A stretch of 64,000 nt of DNA from Prado023 sp963736425 (GCA_963736425.1 CAVTOX010000017.1:62001-126000), one strand, 5' to 3'; positions 26,801 to 35,955 are shown, numbered from the stretch's first letter. Program-made: numbers and translations. The notes: generated by a model from the sequence alone, not told the origin.

Positions 26801-27972
26801 TGTCCCTGACCGTCCGGCGGATCACCGCTGAGCAGCACCTTGCCCACATCGCCGCCCGCGCGCACGGCACCGGCCTGGTCAGCGCGCTGCAGGTCCCCGG
26901 ATGGGCAGCCGTCAAGTCCGACTGGCGCAATGAGTCCCTCGGGTGGTTCGACGGCCAGGCCCTGGTCGGCGCCGGCCTGGTGCTCTACCGCCAGGTCCCC
27001 CGGCTCCCGCGCTACCTGGCCTACCTGCCCGAGGGCCCGGACATCGACTGGCTCGGGGAGGGACCGGCCGCCCGCGGCATCGTCGACGCGCCCGAGCGGG
27101 TGCATCCCCTTCCTGACTGGCTGGATCCGATGCTCGCGCACCTGAGGTCCGCCGGGGCGTTCGCAGCCAAGATGGGCCCGCCGATCTGGACCCGGCGCTG
27201 GGGCGCGAGCACGCTCAAGGACGCCATCGCCGCTGGTGCGGCCACGGCCCTGCGCGATATCCCGGCCGACGAGACCGACGGACGTGCGCTGGCGGCCGCC
27301 GACGTCCTCGAGGCGGTGGGGTGGACCCAGAAGCCCTCCACGGGCGCGGGGTTCGGCGATGTGCAGCCACGCTACGTATTCCAGGTCCCGCTGGCGGGGC
27401 GCACGGAGGCCGACCTGCTGACCGGGTTCAACCAGCTCTGGCGGCGCAACATCAAGAAGGCCGCCAAGGCCGGGGTCACAGTCCGCCAGGGGGACGCCGG
27501 TGACCTGCCCCTGTTCCACGAGGTCTACGTCGAGACCGCCCAGCGCGACCGCTTCACCCCCCGCGGCCTGCCCTACTTCCAGCGGATGTGGACCTCGCTG
27601 CGCGCGGAGGATCCCGCCCGGATCTCCCTGTACCTCGCCGAGCACGAGGGCACATGCCACGCCGCGACGATCGCCGTCCGGGTCAACCGGCACGTCTGGT
27701 ACTCCTACGGTGCCTCCACGACCGCGGGCCGCGACCTGCGGCCCAGCAACGCGATCCAGTGGCAGATGATCCGCGACGCGCGCGACACGGGTGCCGACAC
27801 CTACGACATGCGCGGGATCACCGACACGCTCGACCCCGACGACCACCTGTTCGGCCTGCTGCAGTTCAAGGTCGGCACCGGGGGGTTTGCCCAGGAGTAC
27901 ATCGGGGAATGGGACTTCGCGATCCGGCCTGCGCTCACCCGGGCCTTCGAGGCCTACATGCGCCGGCGCTGA
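26801..27972 (+). CDS. FemABX-family peptidoglycan aminoacyltransferase
   Basis: Enzyme that adds amino acids from aminoacyl-tRNA to the peptidoglycan stem peptide. The 390-residue protein has the tandem acetyltransferase-like fold; the family pattern FNQLWRRNIKKAAKAGV and the C-terminal region MRGITDTLDPDDHLFGLLQFKVGTGG are clear. Which residue is transferred cannot be told from sequence. It is followed, 79 bp on, by an alanine-racemase-like gene on the same strand, so the two may supply and attach an amino acid. Start chosen by the -10 at 26788. Confidence 0.87.
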
Positions 27973-28051
27973 CCCCGCGTTCGCCGGACTCCGCGCACCA
28001 CGAGCACCGCAGCACCAGCAGGACCACCGCACCCGCAGGACATGAGGGCAC

Positions 28052-29251
28052 ATGAGCTTCGTCATCACCATCGACACCCCGCGCTGGCGGGCCCACCAGG
28101 ACCAGGTCCGCGACGCCATCACCGCGACGGGCGCCACGATCGTGCCCGTCGCGAAGGGCAACGGCTACGGCGTCGGCAATGTCCGGCTGGCCGCGGAGGC
28201 CCTGCGGCTCGGCGCTGACTGTGTCGCAGTCGGCACGGTCCACGAGGCACCCGCCCTCCTGGCCGCCGAGGCGGACCTCGACGTCCTGGTGCTCGAACCG
28301 CTGACCCTGCGAGGGGTCGTGGCGGCCGATGCCTGGCGAGCCCTGGCCGAGCATCCTGACGCTGCCCGGGTCATCCATACGGTCGCCAGCCCGGAGTCGG
28401 CGGCGGATCTCGTGGCGCTCGCGTCGCCGGAGACACCACGCCGGGTGGTCCTCGAGGGCCTGACGTCGATGCGCCGGTTCGGCATGACCGAGGACGAGGT
28501 GGCTGCCGCGATCACCACGCTGGCGCCGCACATCGCCTCCGGGGCCATCCGCCTCGAGGGCCTGGCCCTGCACCTGCCGATCGCGACCCCGGAGGAGCCA
28601 CGCATCGGGTCGATGGCCATGCTCACCTCGGATGACTCCGCCCCGCAGCCCGTCGTCATCGGGTCGGCCCGGGTCCACGAGGTCGTGGCCTGGGGCCTGC
28701 TGTGGCCGAACCTGCTGGCCAACCTCGCCGGGCTGGCAGACGCCGGGTCGCTCTGGGTCAGCCACCTTGACGACGCTGAGTGCGCCCAGGTCCGCCACGC
28801 ATTGCCCGACATCCCGATCCGGCTGCGGCTGGGCACCAGGCTGTGGCTGGGAGACCGGGCCGCGTTGCGCGCGGGGGGGACCGTTCTGGCCGTGCACGCC
28901 ACACCGCAGGGCCAGTCGGCCGGCTACCACCAGCGCCGGGGGCCGCGCGAGGGATACGTGGTCGTGATCGGTGGTGGGACCTCGCACGGGGTTGCGCTCA
29001 CAGCGCCACGACCGGCCCGAAACGCCCGCCAGCGCGCAGCTGCCGCCGGAACAGGTGCGCTGGAGGCAGCGGGTCGGTTCCGCTCCCCGTTCCGGCTGCC
29101 CTCGGGCGGTCAGGCCTGGTTCCTCGAGCCGCCGCACATGCACGTGTCGATGCTGCGGATCCCCAAGGGCACCATCCCCCCGCCGGTCGGCGAGCTGCTC
29201 GAGTGCGACGTCCGGTTCACGACCGTCGCCCCCGACGCGATCATCGGCTGA
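28052..29251 (+). CDS. Alanine-racemase-like PLP protein, atypical
   Basis: PLP-dependent racemase fold, 399 residues. The N-terminal barrel has the PLP lysine motif VAKGNGYG (about K35), as in alanine racemases. In the C-terminal domain the usual GYADG segment, which bears the second catalytic residue (Tyr), is replaced by GGGTSHG (about 308-314). So this is probably not a standard alanine racemase; it may use another amino acid or be non-catalytic. A GAGGG ribosome binding site precedes the ATG. The FemABX gene upstream suggests a cell-wall role. Confidence 0.75.
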   Translation: MSFVITIDTPRWRAHQDQVRDAITATGATIVPVAKGNGYGVGNVRLAAEALRLGADCVAVGTVHEAPALLAAEADLDVLVLEPLTLRGVVAADAWRALAEHPDAARVIHTVASPESAADLVALASPETPRRVVLEGLTSMRRFGMTEDEVAAAITTLAPHIASGAIRLEGLALHLPIATPEEPRIGSMAMLTSDDSAPQPVVIGSARVHEVVAWGLLWPNLLANLAGLADAGSLWVSHLDDAECAQVRHALPDIPIRLRLGTRLWLGDRAALRAGGTVLAVHATPQGQSAGYHQRRGPREGYVVVIGGGTSHGVALTAPRPARNARQRAAAAGTGALEAAGRFRSPFRLPSGGQAWFLEPPHMHVSMLRIPKGTIPPPVGELLECDVRFTTVAPDAIIG

Positions 29252-29267
29252 GCCCCGATCCCATGAT

Positions 29268-29352
29268 CCCGATCTGATCCAACATCCGGGCCAGACACGT
29301 GCCCGAGACTCGGCGCAACCTTCAGGGAGCGCCCGAGGCTTGGAGCAAATCG
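29268..29352. repeat. Dispersed intergenic repeat, copy B
   Basis: About 85 bp matching copy A (7382-7468) nearly throughout. It lies between the convergent alanine-racemase-like and GT87 genes and covers the stop codon of the GT87 gene. Confidence 0.8.
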
Positions 29353-30725
29353 TGGTGGGGGCGCGGCGGACCCGTGTCGAGGACGCCGCCGCCTGGGTCG
29401 TCGGCGTCCTCGGGGAACCCGTCGGTGCGCACGGGGTCGTGGCTGGGGGACCAGGCGTCGCGGACGACCATGGCCATCAGCCATGCGGTGGCCAGCCAGT
29501 GGGCTGCCGTCGCTGCGACGTACCAGCCCTCGTGCAGGCCCTTGTCCTGGGTGCCGTACCCGACGAGGAACCACCAGATCCCCACGAAGTACGCCGACTC
29601 CGCGACCTGCCAGATCAGCAGGTCGCGCCACCGGGGCCGCGCCAGCACGGCCAACGGGAGCACCCACAGCACGTACTGCGGCGAGTAGACCTTGTTGGTC
29701 AGGACGAACGCGCCGACCGTCAGGAACACCAGGGCCGCCAGACGCGGGGGCCGGGGCGCCCGCAGGACCAGCCACGCGATCGCGGCACACGCCAGCAGGA
29801 ACGAGCCCGAGGCCAGGGAGTTCACGGCGGCGGCCGGGATCTCGACGCCCACCAGGCTCAGGGCGTACCAGGGCGAGCCGAAGTCCATCCCGCGCTCACG
29901 GGAGAACGTGTAGAACCGTGACCAGCCCTCGAAGTTGGCCAGCATCACCGGCACGTTGACCACCAACCACGACCCAAGCGCACCCGCGAGGAACACGCCC
30001 AACGCCCGCCACTGCCCCCGACGGGCACAGAGCAGGACGATCGGGCCGACGATCACCAGCGGATAGAACTTGGCCGCCACCGCCAGGCCCAGCCACATCC
30101 CCGCCACCGCCGGGTGCCGGCGGGACCATGCCGCCAACGACGCCGAGGTCAGGGCGATCGCCAGCAGGTCCCAGTTCACGAACCCGGCAAGGGCGACTAC
30201 CGGCGCGAGGGCGACCATGAGCGCGTCCCAGGGCCGCCGGCGGACGGTCAGCCCCGTGCTGGCGATGGTCCACGCCAGGAGGGCGGACATGCCCACGACG
30301 TTGACGCCGAAGAACGTCGGGCCGCCGCCACCCAGCAACCTGGTCACCCAGGCGGCGAGGTACATGAAGACCCCGGTGAGCACCGGGTACTCCAGCACCT
30401 GCTGGCCCGGTCCCGGGTCCAGGAGGTACGGGAACGCCCCATCGGCCAGCCCTCGGGCCGAGTACAGGATGGGGATGTCGGAGTAGCACAGGTACATGTA
30501 GCGCTGGGGCGCTCCCCATCCGTTGGCCAGGCAGTACCCCTTCGACAGCCACCCCACCGCGTAGACGAGCAGCCCGATCACGATCGACACCCGGATCGGT
30601 GTCCACCACGAGCGCCCCAGGCCCGCATACCGACCCACCGGGCCGCCCAGCAGCGGCAGGGCAGCGCGCGCGACCGGATCGGCCTGCGTGGGAACCACGT
30701 ACGGGCGCAGCTCGGTGCGGTTCAC
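29322..30725 (-). CDS. GT87-type polyprenol-phosphate mannosyltransferase
   Basis: Integral membrane glycosyltransferase (467 residues, about ten hydrophobic helices) of the GT87/DUF2029 family, using polyprenyl-phosphate-mannose to build lipoglycans. Visible are a loop-bearing N-terminal region (YLCYSDIPILYSARGLADG) with acidic residues typical of GT-C enzymes and helices such as LVVNVPVMLANFEGW. It sits next to ponA as in mycobacteria (Rv0051 position). The GTG at 30725 lies 7 nt after TACCCT. The last residues fall in the dispersed repeat, so the C-terminus may have been altered by its insertion. Confidence 0.82.
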   Translation of the reverse strand: MNRTELRPYVVPTQADPVARAALPLLGGPVGRYAGLGRSWWTPIRVSIVIGLLVYAVGWLSKGYCLANGWGAPQRYMYLCYSDIPILYSARGLADGAFPYLLDPGPGQQVLEYPVLTGVFMYLAAWVTRLLGGGGPTFFGVNVVGMSALLAWTIASTGLTVRRRPWDALMVALAPVVALAGFVNWDLLAIALTSASLAAWSRRHPAVAGMWLGLAVAAKFYPLVIVGPIVLLCARRGQWRALGVFLAGALGSWLVVNVPVMLANFEGWSRFYTFSRERGMDFGSPWYALSLVGVEIPAAAVNSLASGSFLLACAAIAWLVLRAPRPPRLAALVFLTVGAFVLTNKVYSPQYVLWVLPLAVLARPRWRDLLIWQVAESAYFVGIWWFLVGYGTQDKGLHEGWYVAATAAHWLATAWLMAMVVRDAWSPSHDPVRTDGFPEDADDPGGGVLDTGPPRPHHDLLQASGAP

Positions 30726-30732
30726 GCCCGTC

Positions 30733-30738
30733 AGGGTA
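30733..30738 (-). promoter_or_regulatory. -10 element, leaderless start of GT87 gene
   Basis: TACCCT on the minus strand, 7 nt before the GTG at 30725; it lies in the short gap after ponA. Confidence 0.55.
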
Positions 30739-30747
30739 CGGGTCCGT

Positions 30748-32880
30748 TCACGGCGCTGGTGCAGATGCCGCCACGTCGGTCGGCGTGGGCGTCGGGGGCT
30801 CCGGCGTCGGTGACGGGGGCTCCGGCGTCGGTGACGGAGACTCGGGCGTCGGAGTCGGTGACGGAGGCTCGGGGGTCGGCGTCGGTGACGGGCTCGGGGT
30901 CGGCGGGGCTGATGTCCGGGTCGGTGTCGGCGTCGGGGTTGGTGTGGGGCTGAACCCGCCGCCGCCCGAGGGCGGATCCGCGGGAACCACGAACTCCTCG
31001 ACCGGGGTGTCGGCCAGCGCACCGATCATGAAGGCCGTCCACACGCGTGCCGGGAAGCCGCTGCCGAAGAACTGGGTCTGGCCGCCCACGCCCGACAGGG
31101 ACAGGACGTTGCCGTTCTTGTCGTTCTTGCTGAAGCTGACGGCGGACGCCAGCTGCGGGACGTACCCCGCGAACCATGCCGACTTGTACTCGTCGGTCGA
31201 CCCGGTCTTGGCCGCCACGGACCTGCCCAGGGCCCGGGCCGGGCCACCCGTGCCGTTGTTCACCACACTCTGCAGGGCGAAGTTGACGACATCGGCGGTG
31301 TTCTCGTCGAACGCCCGCTGGGGGTCATCTGTGCGCTCGTAGAGCACTGCGCCATCGGTGGTCGACACCGACCGGATCGTCGTGGTGGAGGCGCGCTCCC
31401 CGCGGGCGGCGAAGGTCGCATAGGACTGGGCGATGTCGACGGTGTGCGTCGACGCGGTCCCCAGGACGAAGGTCAGGTTCGGCTCATCGAGGTTCAACCC
31501 GATGGTGTCCTTCGGGATCCCGGCCCGCAGGGCCGCATCCTGAACCGGCTCCACGCCCGTCTCGTTCTCCACCGACACGTACACGGTGTTGATCGACTCC
31601 TCAGTTCCCTTGAGCAGGCTCACCTGGTCGCCGTAGGAGTTGTTTCCGTAGTTGTTGACCTTGTAGCCCGAGACCTCGGTCGGGGAGTTGCCCGGCCACA
31701 GGGTGTCCAGGCCGATCTTGTCCTCAGTCGCCGCCGCCAGGCCGAACGGCTTGAAGGTGGAGCCGGCCTGCTGGCTGGCCATGGTCGCGTTGTTGAACTG
31801 GTCCTGGAGGTAGTCCGCGCCGCCGTACATGGCCACGAACTCGCCCGTGAGTGGTTCGACCGCGGCCAAGCCGATCCGCACGCCCTCCATCCCGGTGGTG
31901 GGGGCCTGGTCCTTGACTGCCTTCACCGCCGAGGCCTGGGCCTTCTTGTCGAAGGTGCTGACGATCCGCAGGCCACCGCCCTCGATCTCAGCCTCGGCGA
32001 ACCCAAGGGCGACCAGCTCCTCCTGCACCGAGCGGATCAGGTACCCGGTCGGGCCCTTGTACTTCTCGCTCACCTTGCGCTTCTTGATCTCCGGGAAGTT
32101 GTCCAGCGCCTCGTCGCGCTCCTTCTCGGTGATGTAGCCCTCGTCGTACATGCCGTTGAGGACGTAGGCGTAGCGTTGCTCGAGGTTGTCCATGTTGGTG
32201 TCCGGGTTGAAGTTGCCCGGCGAGTTGATGATCGCGGCAAGGACCGCCGACTGCTCGAGGGTCAGCTCGGAGGCCGACACCCCGAAGTAGGCCTCGGCAG
32301 CGGTCTCCACGCCGTATGCGCCGCGACCGAAGTAGATCGTGTTCAGGTAGCGCTCGAGGATCTCGTCCTTGGTCAGCGTCGTCTCGAGCTTGAGGCTCAG
32401 CACCAGCTCCTTGAACTTGCGGATGTAGGTCTTGTCCTGGGTGAGGTAGGCGTTCTTGGCGTACTGCTGGGTGATCGTCGAGCCCCCCTGCGCCGAGCCG
32501 GTGGTCAGGTTGTTCCACATCGCCCGGCTGAAGCCGACGACGTCGAAGCCGGAGTGCTCGTAGAACCGGCGGTCCTCGGCGGCGACCACCGCGTGCTGCA
32601 TGTCCTCGGGGATCTCCTCGATGGGCACCGAGATCCGGTTGGTGTCCCCGAGGCGGGCCATCTCCTTCTTGCCGTCGTTCCAGTAGATGATCGAGGTCTG
32701 CGCGGCCGCGACCTCGTTCTCCTCCGGGATGTCGATCGTGACCCAGGCGAACGCGAAGAGCGCCGCGAGGGCCACGGAGCCCAGCACGAACAGCGTGCCC
32801 AGCGTGCCGAACACGAGCTTCCAGGACGGGATGAAGCGCCGCCATCCCTGGCGGCCGTCCCGCGGGTAGTTGATCCTCAC
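30748..32880 (-). CDS. ponA: Bifunctional penicillin-binding protein (PonA/PBP1 type)
   Basis: Polymerises and cross-links peptidoglycan (710 residues). A cytoplasmic N-terminus and membrane helix (about 23-47) are followed by the GT51 transglycosylase with AEDRRFYEHSGF (catalytic Glu about 102) and GGSTITQQYAKN, then a transpeptidase with STFK (about 373), SIN (about 430) and KTG (about 558). All key residues are present. The tail is a long Pro/Thr/Ser repeat. The GTG at 32880 follows TACCGT by 7 nt; divergent from the DUF5318 gene, as in mycobacteria. Confidence 0.93.
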   Translation of the reverse strand: MRINYPRDGRQGWRRFIPSWKLVFGTLGTLFVLGSVALAALFAFAWVTIDIPEENEVAAAQTSIIYWNDGKKEMARLGDTNRISVPIEEIPEDMQHAVVAAEDRRFYEHSGFDVVGFSRAMWNNLTTGSAQGGSTITQQYAKNAYLTQDKTYIRKFKELVLSLKLETTLTKDEILERYLNTIYFGRGAYGVETAAEAYFGVSASELTLEQSAVLAAIINSPGNFNPDTNMDNLEQRYAYVLNGMYDEGYITEKERDEALDNFPEIKKRKVSEKYKGPTGYLIRSVQEELVALGFAEAEIEGGGLRIVSTFDKKAQASAVKAVKDQAPTTGMEGVRIGLAAVEPLTGEFVAMYGGADYLQDQFNNATMASQQAGSTFKPFGLAAATEDKIGLDTLWPGNSPTEVSGYKVNNYGNNSYGDQVSLLKGTEESINTVYVSVENETGVEPVQDAALRAGIPKDTIGLNLDEPNLTFVLGTASTHTVDIAQSYATFAARGERASTTTIRSVSTTDGAVLYERTDDPQRAFDENTADVVNFALQSVVNNGTGGPARALGRSVAAKTGSTDEYKSAWFAGYVPQLASAVSFSKNDKNGNVLSLSGVGGQTQFFGSGFPARVWTAFMIGALADTPVEEFVVPADPPSGGGGFSPTPTPTPTPTRTSAPPTPSPSPTPTPEPPSPTPTPESPSPTPEPPSPTPEPPTPTPTDVAASAPAP
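30760..30955. repeat. Low-complexity Pro/Thr/Ser coding repeat of ponA
   Basis: Repeated PTPTP / PSPTPEPP units from short GGCGTCGG-type tandem repeats. It encodes the disordered C-terminal tail of PonA. Confidence 0.75.
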
Positions 32881-32887
32881 GCTGGGT

Positions 32888-32893
32888 ACGGTA
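32888..32893 (-). promoter_or_regulatory. -10 element, leaderless start of ponA
   Basis: TACCGT on the minus strand, 7 nt before the GTG at 32880. Confidence 0.5.
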
Positions 32894-32983
32894 GTGGACC
32901 CGGGCCGCCACCGCGCCGTGATCGCGGCGGGTCCGAGGCACGAGGTCCCGGCAAGGACGGGTGCGCTCCGGGCCGGTCCGCCC

Positions 32984-32989
32984 TACCCT
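32984..32989 (+). promoter_or_regulatory. -10 element, leaderless start of DUF5318 gene
   Basis: TACCCT, 6 nt before the ATG at 32996; divergent with the ponA promoter. Confidence 0.55.
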
Positions 32990-32995
32990 TGTGCG

Positions 32996-33499
32996 ATGGC
33001 CGCCCCGCGCTCGTCGACGATCCGGGGTTCCCGCACGTCCGCGCCCACCAAGGCCCCCGCGCCCCATCCTGATGAGTTCGCACCCGAATCCGTCGACGAC
33101 CCGGAGGCCCCCCGCGACGTCGTCTCGTTCGCCCTCGCGCGGCGCTCCGCGCTGGAGACGATGCGCCGCGGTGGCGCCTTCAACAGCGACTACTGCGACG
33201 CCGATCCGGGCCTGCTGCGGGCGGCCAAGTACCACGGGGAGGCCACGGACCGGAGTTGCCCCGTGTGCCGACGGCCCGAGCTGGTCGAGGTGACGTGGGT
33301 CTACGGGGCGCAACTCGGCCCGCTGAGCGGCTCGGCGCGTGCGCAGGCCCAGCTGGCTGGCATGGCCCACGAGCACGGCCGGTTCAAGGTGTACGTCGTC
33401 GAGGTCTGCCGGCACTGCTCGTGGAACCACATGGTGATCTCCTACCTCCTCGGCGACGGTAGGCCGCGCACCCTCGGGCGCGCGCGCAACCGGCAGTAG
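32996..33499 (+). CDS. DUF5318 family protein, possible zinc-binding
   Basis: A 167-residue actinobacterial protein of unknown function. Two CxxC motifs (CPVCRRPE about 87, CRHCSWNH about 138) suggest a single zinc site holding the C-terminal half together. The position divergent from ponA is conserved in actinobacteria (Rv0049 in mycobacteria), hinting at a cell-wall link. The first 50 residues are disordered. Confidence 0.82.
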   Translation: MAAPRSSTIRGSRTSAPTKAPAPHPDEFAPESVDDPEAPRDVVSFALARRSALETMRRGGAFNSDYCDADPGLLRAAKYHGEATDRSCPVCRRPELVEVTWVYGAQLGPLSGSARAQAQLAGMAHEHGRFKVYVVEVCRHCSWNHMVISYLLGDGRPRTLGRARNRQ

Positions 33500-33551
33500 G
33501 ACCTCGCGGGGGGCGCGCGTCGGACTGCGCACTCATGCCACCCTGAGTGTC

Positions 33552-34493
33552 GTGCCCGAGCTGCCTGAGGTCACCGCGCTCGCCGAGGCGCTGTCCGCAC
33601 GCTCCGCCGGCCTGCGGGTGGCCCGGATCGAGGTCGCGGCCATCAGCGCCCTCAAGACCTTCGACCCACCCGTGAGCGCCGTGGCCGGCTGTGAGGTCCT
33701 GGGCTTCTCCCGGCTCGGCAAGCATCTGGTCCTCGAGCTTGTCGATCCCCAGGGTGAGCCGCTGTACGTGGTCATCCACCTGTCCCGAGCCGGATGGGCC
33801 CGTTGGCGCGACGACCCACCCGCAGCGCCTGCCCCGTTCGGCCGGCGCGGGGGTGGGCGCGGCGCTGGTTCGGCGCTTGCCCTGCGCATCGTGTTCGGGG
33901 CTGGTGACACCGGCGGGCCGGACGGGCAGCCACCGGGGACTCCGGTCGCAGCCCTGGACGTCACCGAGGCAGGCACCCAGAAGCGGCTCGCAGTCCACGT
34001 GGTGCGCGACCCAGCGGAGGTGCCGGCGGTGGCTCGCCTGGGCCCCGATCCCCTTCAGGACCTCACGCCCGACTCGTTCCACGAGATCCTCGTCGCCGCC
34101 GGCCGCTCCCAGGTCAAGGGGGTGCTGCGCGACCAGTCGCGCATCGCCGGGATCGGCAACGCCTACTCCGACGAGATCCTGCACGCCGCCCGGATGAGCC
34201 CCTTCGCCCCGGCCGGCACGCAGTCACCAGCTTCCGAGGCGCGGCTCTACGCAGCCATGCACGACACCCTGGGTGCAGCCGTGGCCGTGGCCCGGGCAAC
34301 CGATCCCGCGACCCTCAAGGCGGAGAAGAAGGCGGGCATGGCCGTGCACGGTCGTACCGGCCAGCCCTGCCCGGTGTGCGGCGACACGGTGCGCGAGGTC
34401 AGCTTCGCGGACTCGAGCCTGCAGTACTGCGCCACCTGCCAGACCGGTGGCAAGCCGCTGGCAGACCGCCGCATGAGCCGGCTGCTGAAGTAG
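33552..34493 (+). CDS. Fpg/Nei family DNA glycosylase
   Basis: Base-excision repair enzyme that removes oxidised bases and nicks the strand (313 residues). The catalytic N-terminus PELPEV is present after Met removal, followed by the beta-sandwich, the helix-two-turn-helix (IAGIGNAYSDEILHAARM) and a C-terminal zinc finger with CPVC and CATC. An insertion of about 25 Gly/Pro-rich residues lies near residue 100. Fpg-type and Nei-type relatives are hard to separate by eye. GTG start at 33552; no strong SD. Confidence 0.9.
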   Translation: MPELPEVTALAEALSARSAGLRVARIEVAAISALKTFDPPVSAVAGCEVLGFSRLGKHLVLELVDPQGEPLYVVIHLSRAGWARWRDDPPAAPAPFGRRGGGRGAGSALALRIVFGAGDTGGPDGQPPGTPVAALDVTEAGTQKRLAVHVVRDPAEVPAVARLGPDPLQDLTPDSFHEILVAAGRSQVKGVLRDQSRIAGIGNAYSDEILHAARMSPFAPAGTQSPASEARLYAAMHDTLGAAVAVARATDPATLKAEKKAGMAVHGRTGQPCPVCGDTVREVSFADSSLQYCATCQTGGKPLADRRMSRLLK

Positions 34494-34502
34494 CCCACGC
34501 GA

Positions 34503-34508
34503 TAGGCT
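34503..34508 (+). promoter_or_regulatory. -10 element, leaderless start of galE
   Basis: TAGGCT, 7 nt before the ATG at 34516. Confidence 0.6.
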
Positions 34509-34515
34509 CCCCCAC

Positions 34516-35823
34516 ATGGCATGGCTGATCACCGGAGGGGCCGGGTACATCGGGGCGCACGTCGTGCGCGACATGGTGGCCAGCGGCCGTGACGTTGTGG
34601 TGCTCGATGACCTCTCAACCGGCCGAGCCGATCGGCTGCCCGCCGGGGTACCGCTGATCAAGGCCAACGTCGACAACCGCCGGGCCGTCCGGCGAGCCTT
34701 CACGAACCACCCGATCACCGGCGTGATGCACTTCGCCGCGCGAAAGCAGGTCGGCGAGTCCGTGGAGCGCCCGCTGTACTACTGGGCACAGAACGTCGGT
34801 GGCCTGCAGGTGCTGCTCGAGGAGATGGTGGCGGCCGGAACGACCCAGATGGTGTTCTCCTCCTCGGCGGCGGTCTACGGGCAGCCCGACCTCACCCCGG
34901 GCGCCCCGGGGGTCTCCGGGGACGGTCGGATCCTGGAGTCAGCACCGCGCATGCCGATGAACCCGTACGGCGCCACGAAGCTGGCCGGCGAGCACATGAT
35001 CTCAGCCACTGCGCACGCCCACCAGTGGCACGCGATGAGCCTGCGGTACTTCAACGTGGCCGGGGCAGCCAGCCCGGAGCTCGGCGACCCGGCCGCCTTG
35101 AACCTGATCCCCATGGTCCTCGAGGCCCTCGAGAACGGCCGTCGGCCAAAGGTGTTCGGCGATGACTACCCGACGCTGGACGGCTCGTGCATCCGGGACT
35201 ACATCCACGTCGCCGATCTCTCGGCCGCCCACGTGGCCGCCGCGCGGATCGTGGAGATCTCCCACCAGGCCGAGGTGCTGCGCGCAGCCGGTGACCGGGT
35301 CCAGGATGCCGCGAACCGTGCGGAGACGGCTGCCGCCAGGATCCCCGGCGGGTCGGCCGCGGTGGAGGCGGCCTCCCACGTCCCGGCGCGCGCCATCGAA
35401 CGGATGCCCGCCGCTGCCCGCGCCGTCGAGATGGCCGCCCAGCGCATCCCCGGGGTGATCCGCTCCACGACCGGCCCCGGCGGGCGGCGCGGCCAGGCCG
35501 GCGAGCTCGTGGCCGAGGTCGCCTCCCAGCTGGGCTCGATGGTGGCTCGGGTCGCGGGCGTCGAGGACGCCCCCCGCCTGGAGGACCACGTCGCGGTCAA
35601 CATCGGCACCGGCACCGGCTACTCGGTCTTCGAGGTCATCGAGGCGCTGCGCAAGTCGATGGGCAAGGAGTTCGCCGTCGAGATCGTCGAGCGCCGGCCC
35701 GGGGACCCGCCCGCGCTCGTGGCTGATCCGAGCCTTGCAGGGACACTGCTCGGCTGGCGCGCACGCAGGTCGCTGAGTGACATGACCGACTCGGCGTGGG
35801 CGGCCTGGCGGACGCGCCCCTAG
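34516..35823 (+). CDS. galE: UDP-glucose 4-epimerase with internal helical insertion
   Basis: Short-chain-dehydrogenase epimerase that interconverts UDP-glucose and UDP-galactose. The NAD motif TGGAGYIG (about 6-13), the Ser region FSSSAAVYG and the catalytic pair NPYGATK are intact. At 435 residues it is about 100 longer than usual: residues about 247-354 form an Ala/Arg/Glu-rich helical insert, after AAARIVE and before NIGTGTGYSVFEVI, at a place where canonical GalE has only a short loop. The catalytic part is otherwise standard. Confidence 0.9.
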   Translation: MAWLITGGAGYIGAHVVRDMVASGRDVVVLDDLSTGRADRLPAGVPLIKANVDNRRAVRRAFTNHPITGVMHFAARKQVGESVERPLYYWAQNVGGLQVLLEEMVAAGTTQMVFSSSAAVYGQPDLTPGAPGVSGDGRILESAPRMPMNPYGATKLAGEHMISATAHAHQWHAMSLRYFNVAGAASPELGDPAALNLIPMVLEALENGRRPKVFGDDYPTLDGSCIRDYIHVADLSAAHVAAARIVEISHQAEVLRAAGDRVQDAANRAETAAARIPGGSAAVEAASHVPARAIERMPAAARAVEMAAQRIPGVIRSTTGPGGRRGQAGELVAEVASQLGSMVARVAGVEDAPRLEDHVAVNIGTGTGYSVFEVIEALRKSMGKEFAVEIVERRPGDPPALVADPSLAGTLLGWRARRSLSDMTDSAWAAWRTRP

Positions 35824-35902
35824 GCTTCCCCAGCCCTCGGCGACGGCTGGCAGCGGGGAGCACACTGCCCGCTGAGCCACCCCAGGCCCGGACCCGGACT
35901 GT

Positions 35903-35955
35903 GGCGTCGGGGTGGGCTAAGGCGTCGGGGTGGGCTAAGGCGTCGGGGTGGCCGA
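35903..35955. repeat. 18-bp tandem repeat across the pknB stop
   Basis: About three copies of an 18-bp unit containing GGCGTCGGGGTGG. On the minus strand each extra copy repeats the pknB C-terminal codons and an in-frame TAG, so the coding end is unaffected by the copies beyond the first stop. Confidence 0.7.

Noticed and set aside
30760..30955. CRISPR-like array in the repetitive tail of ponA
   Set aside because: The repeats are short, without spacers, and encode a Pro/Thr tail in frame.
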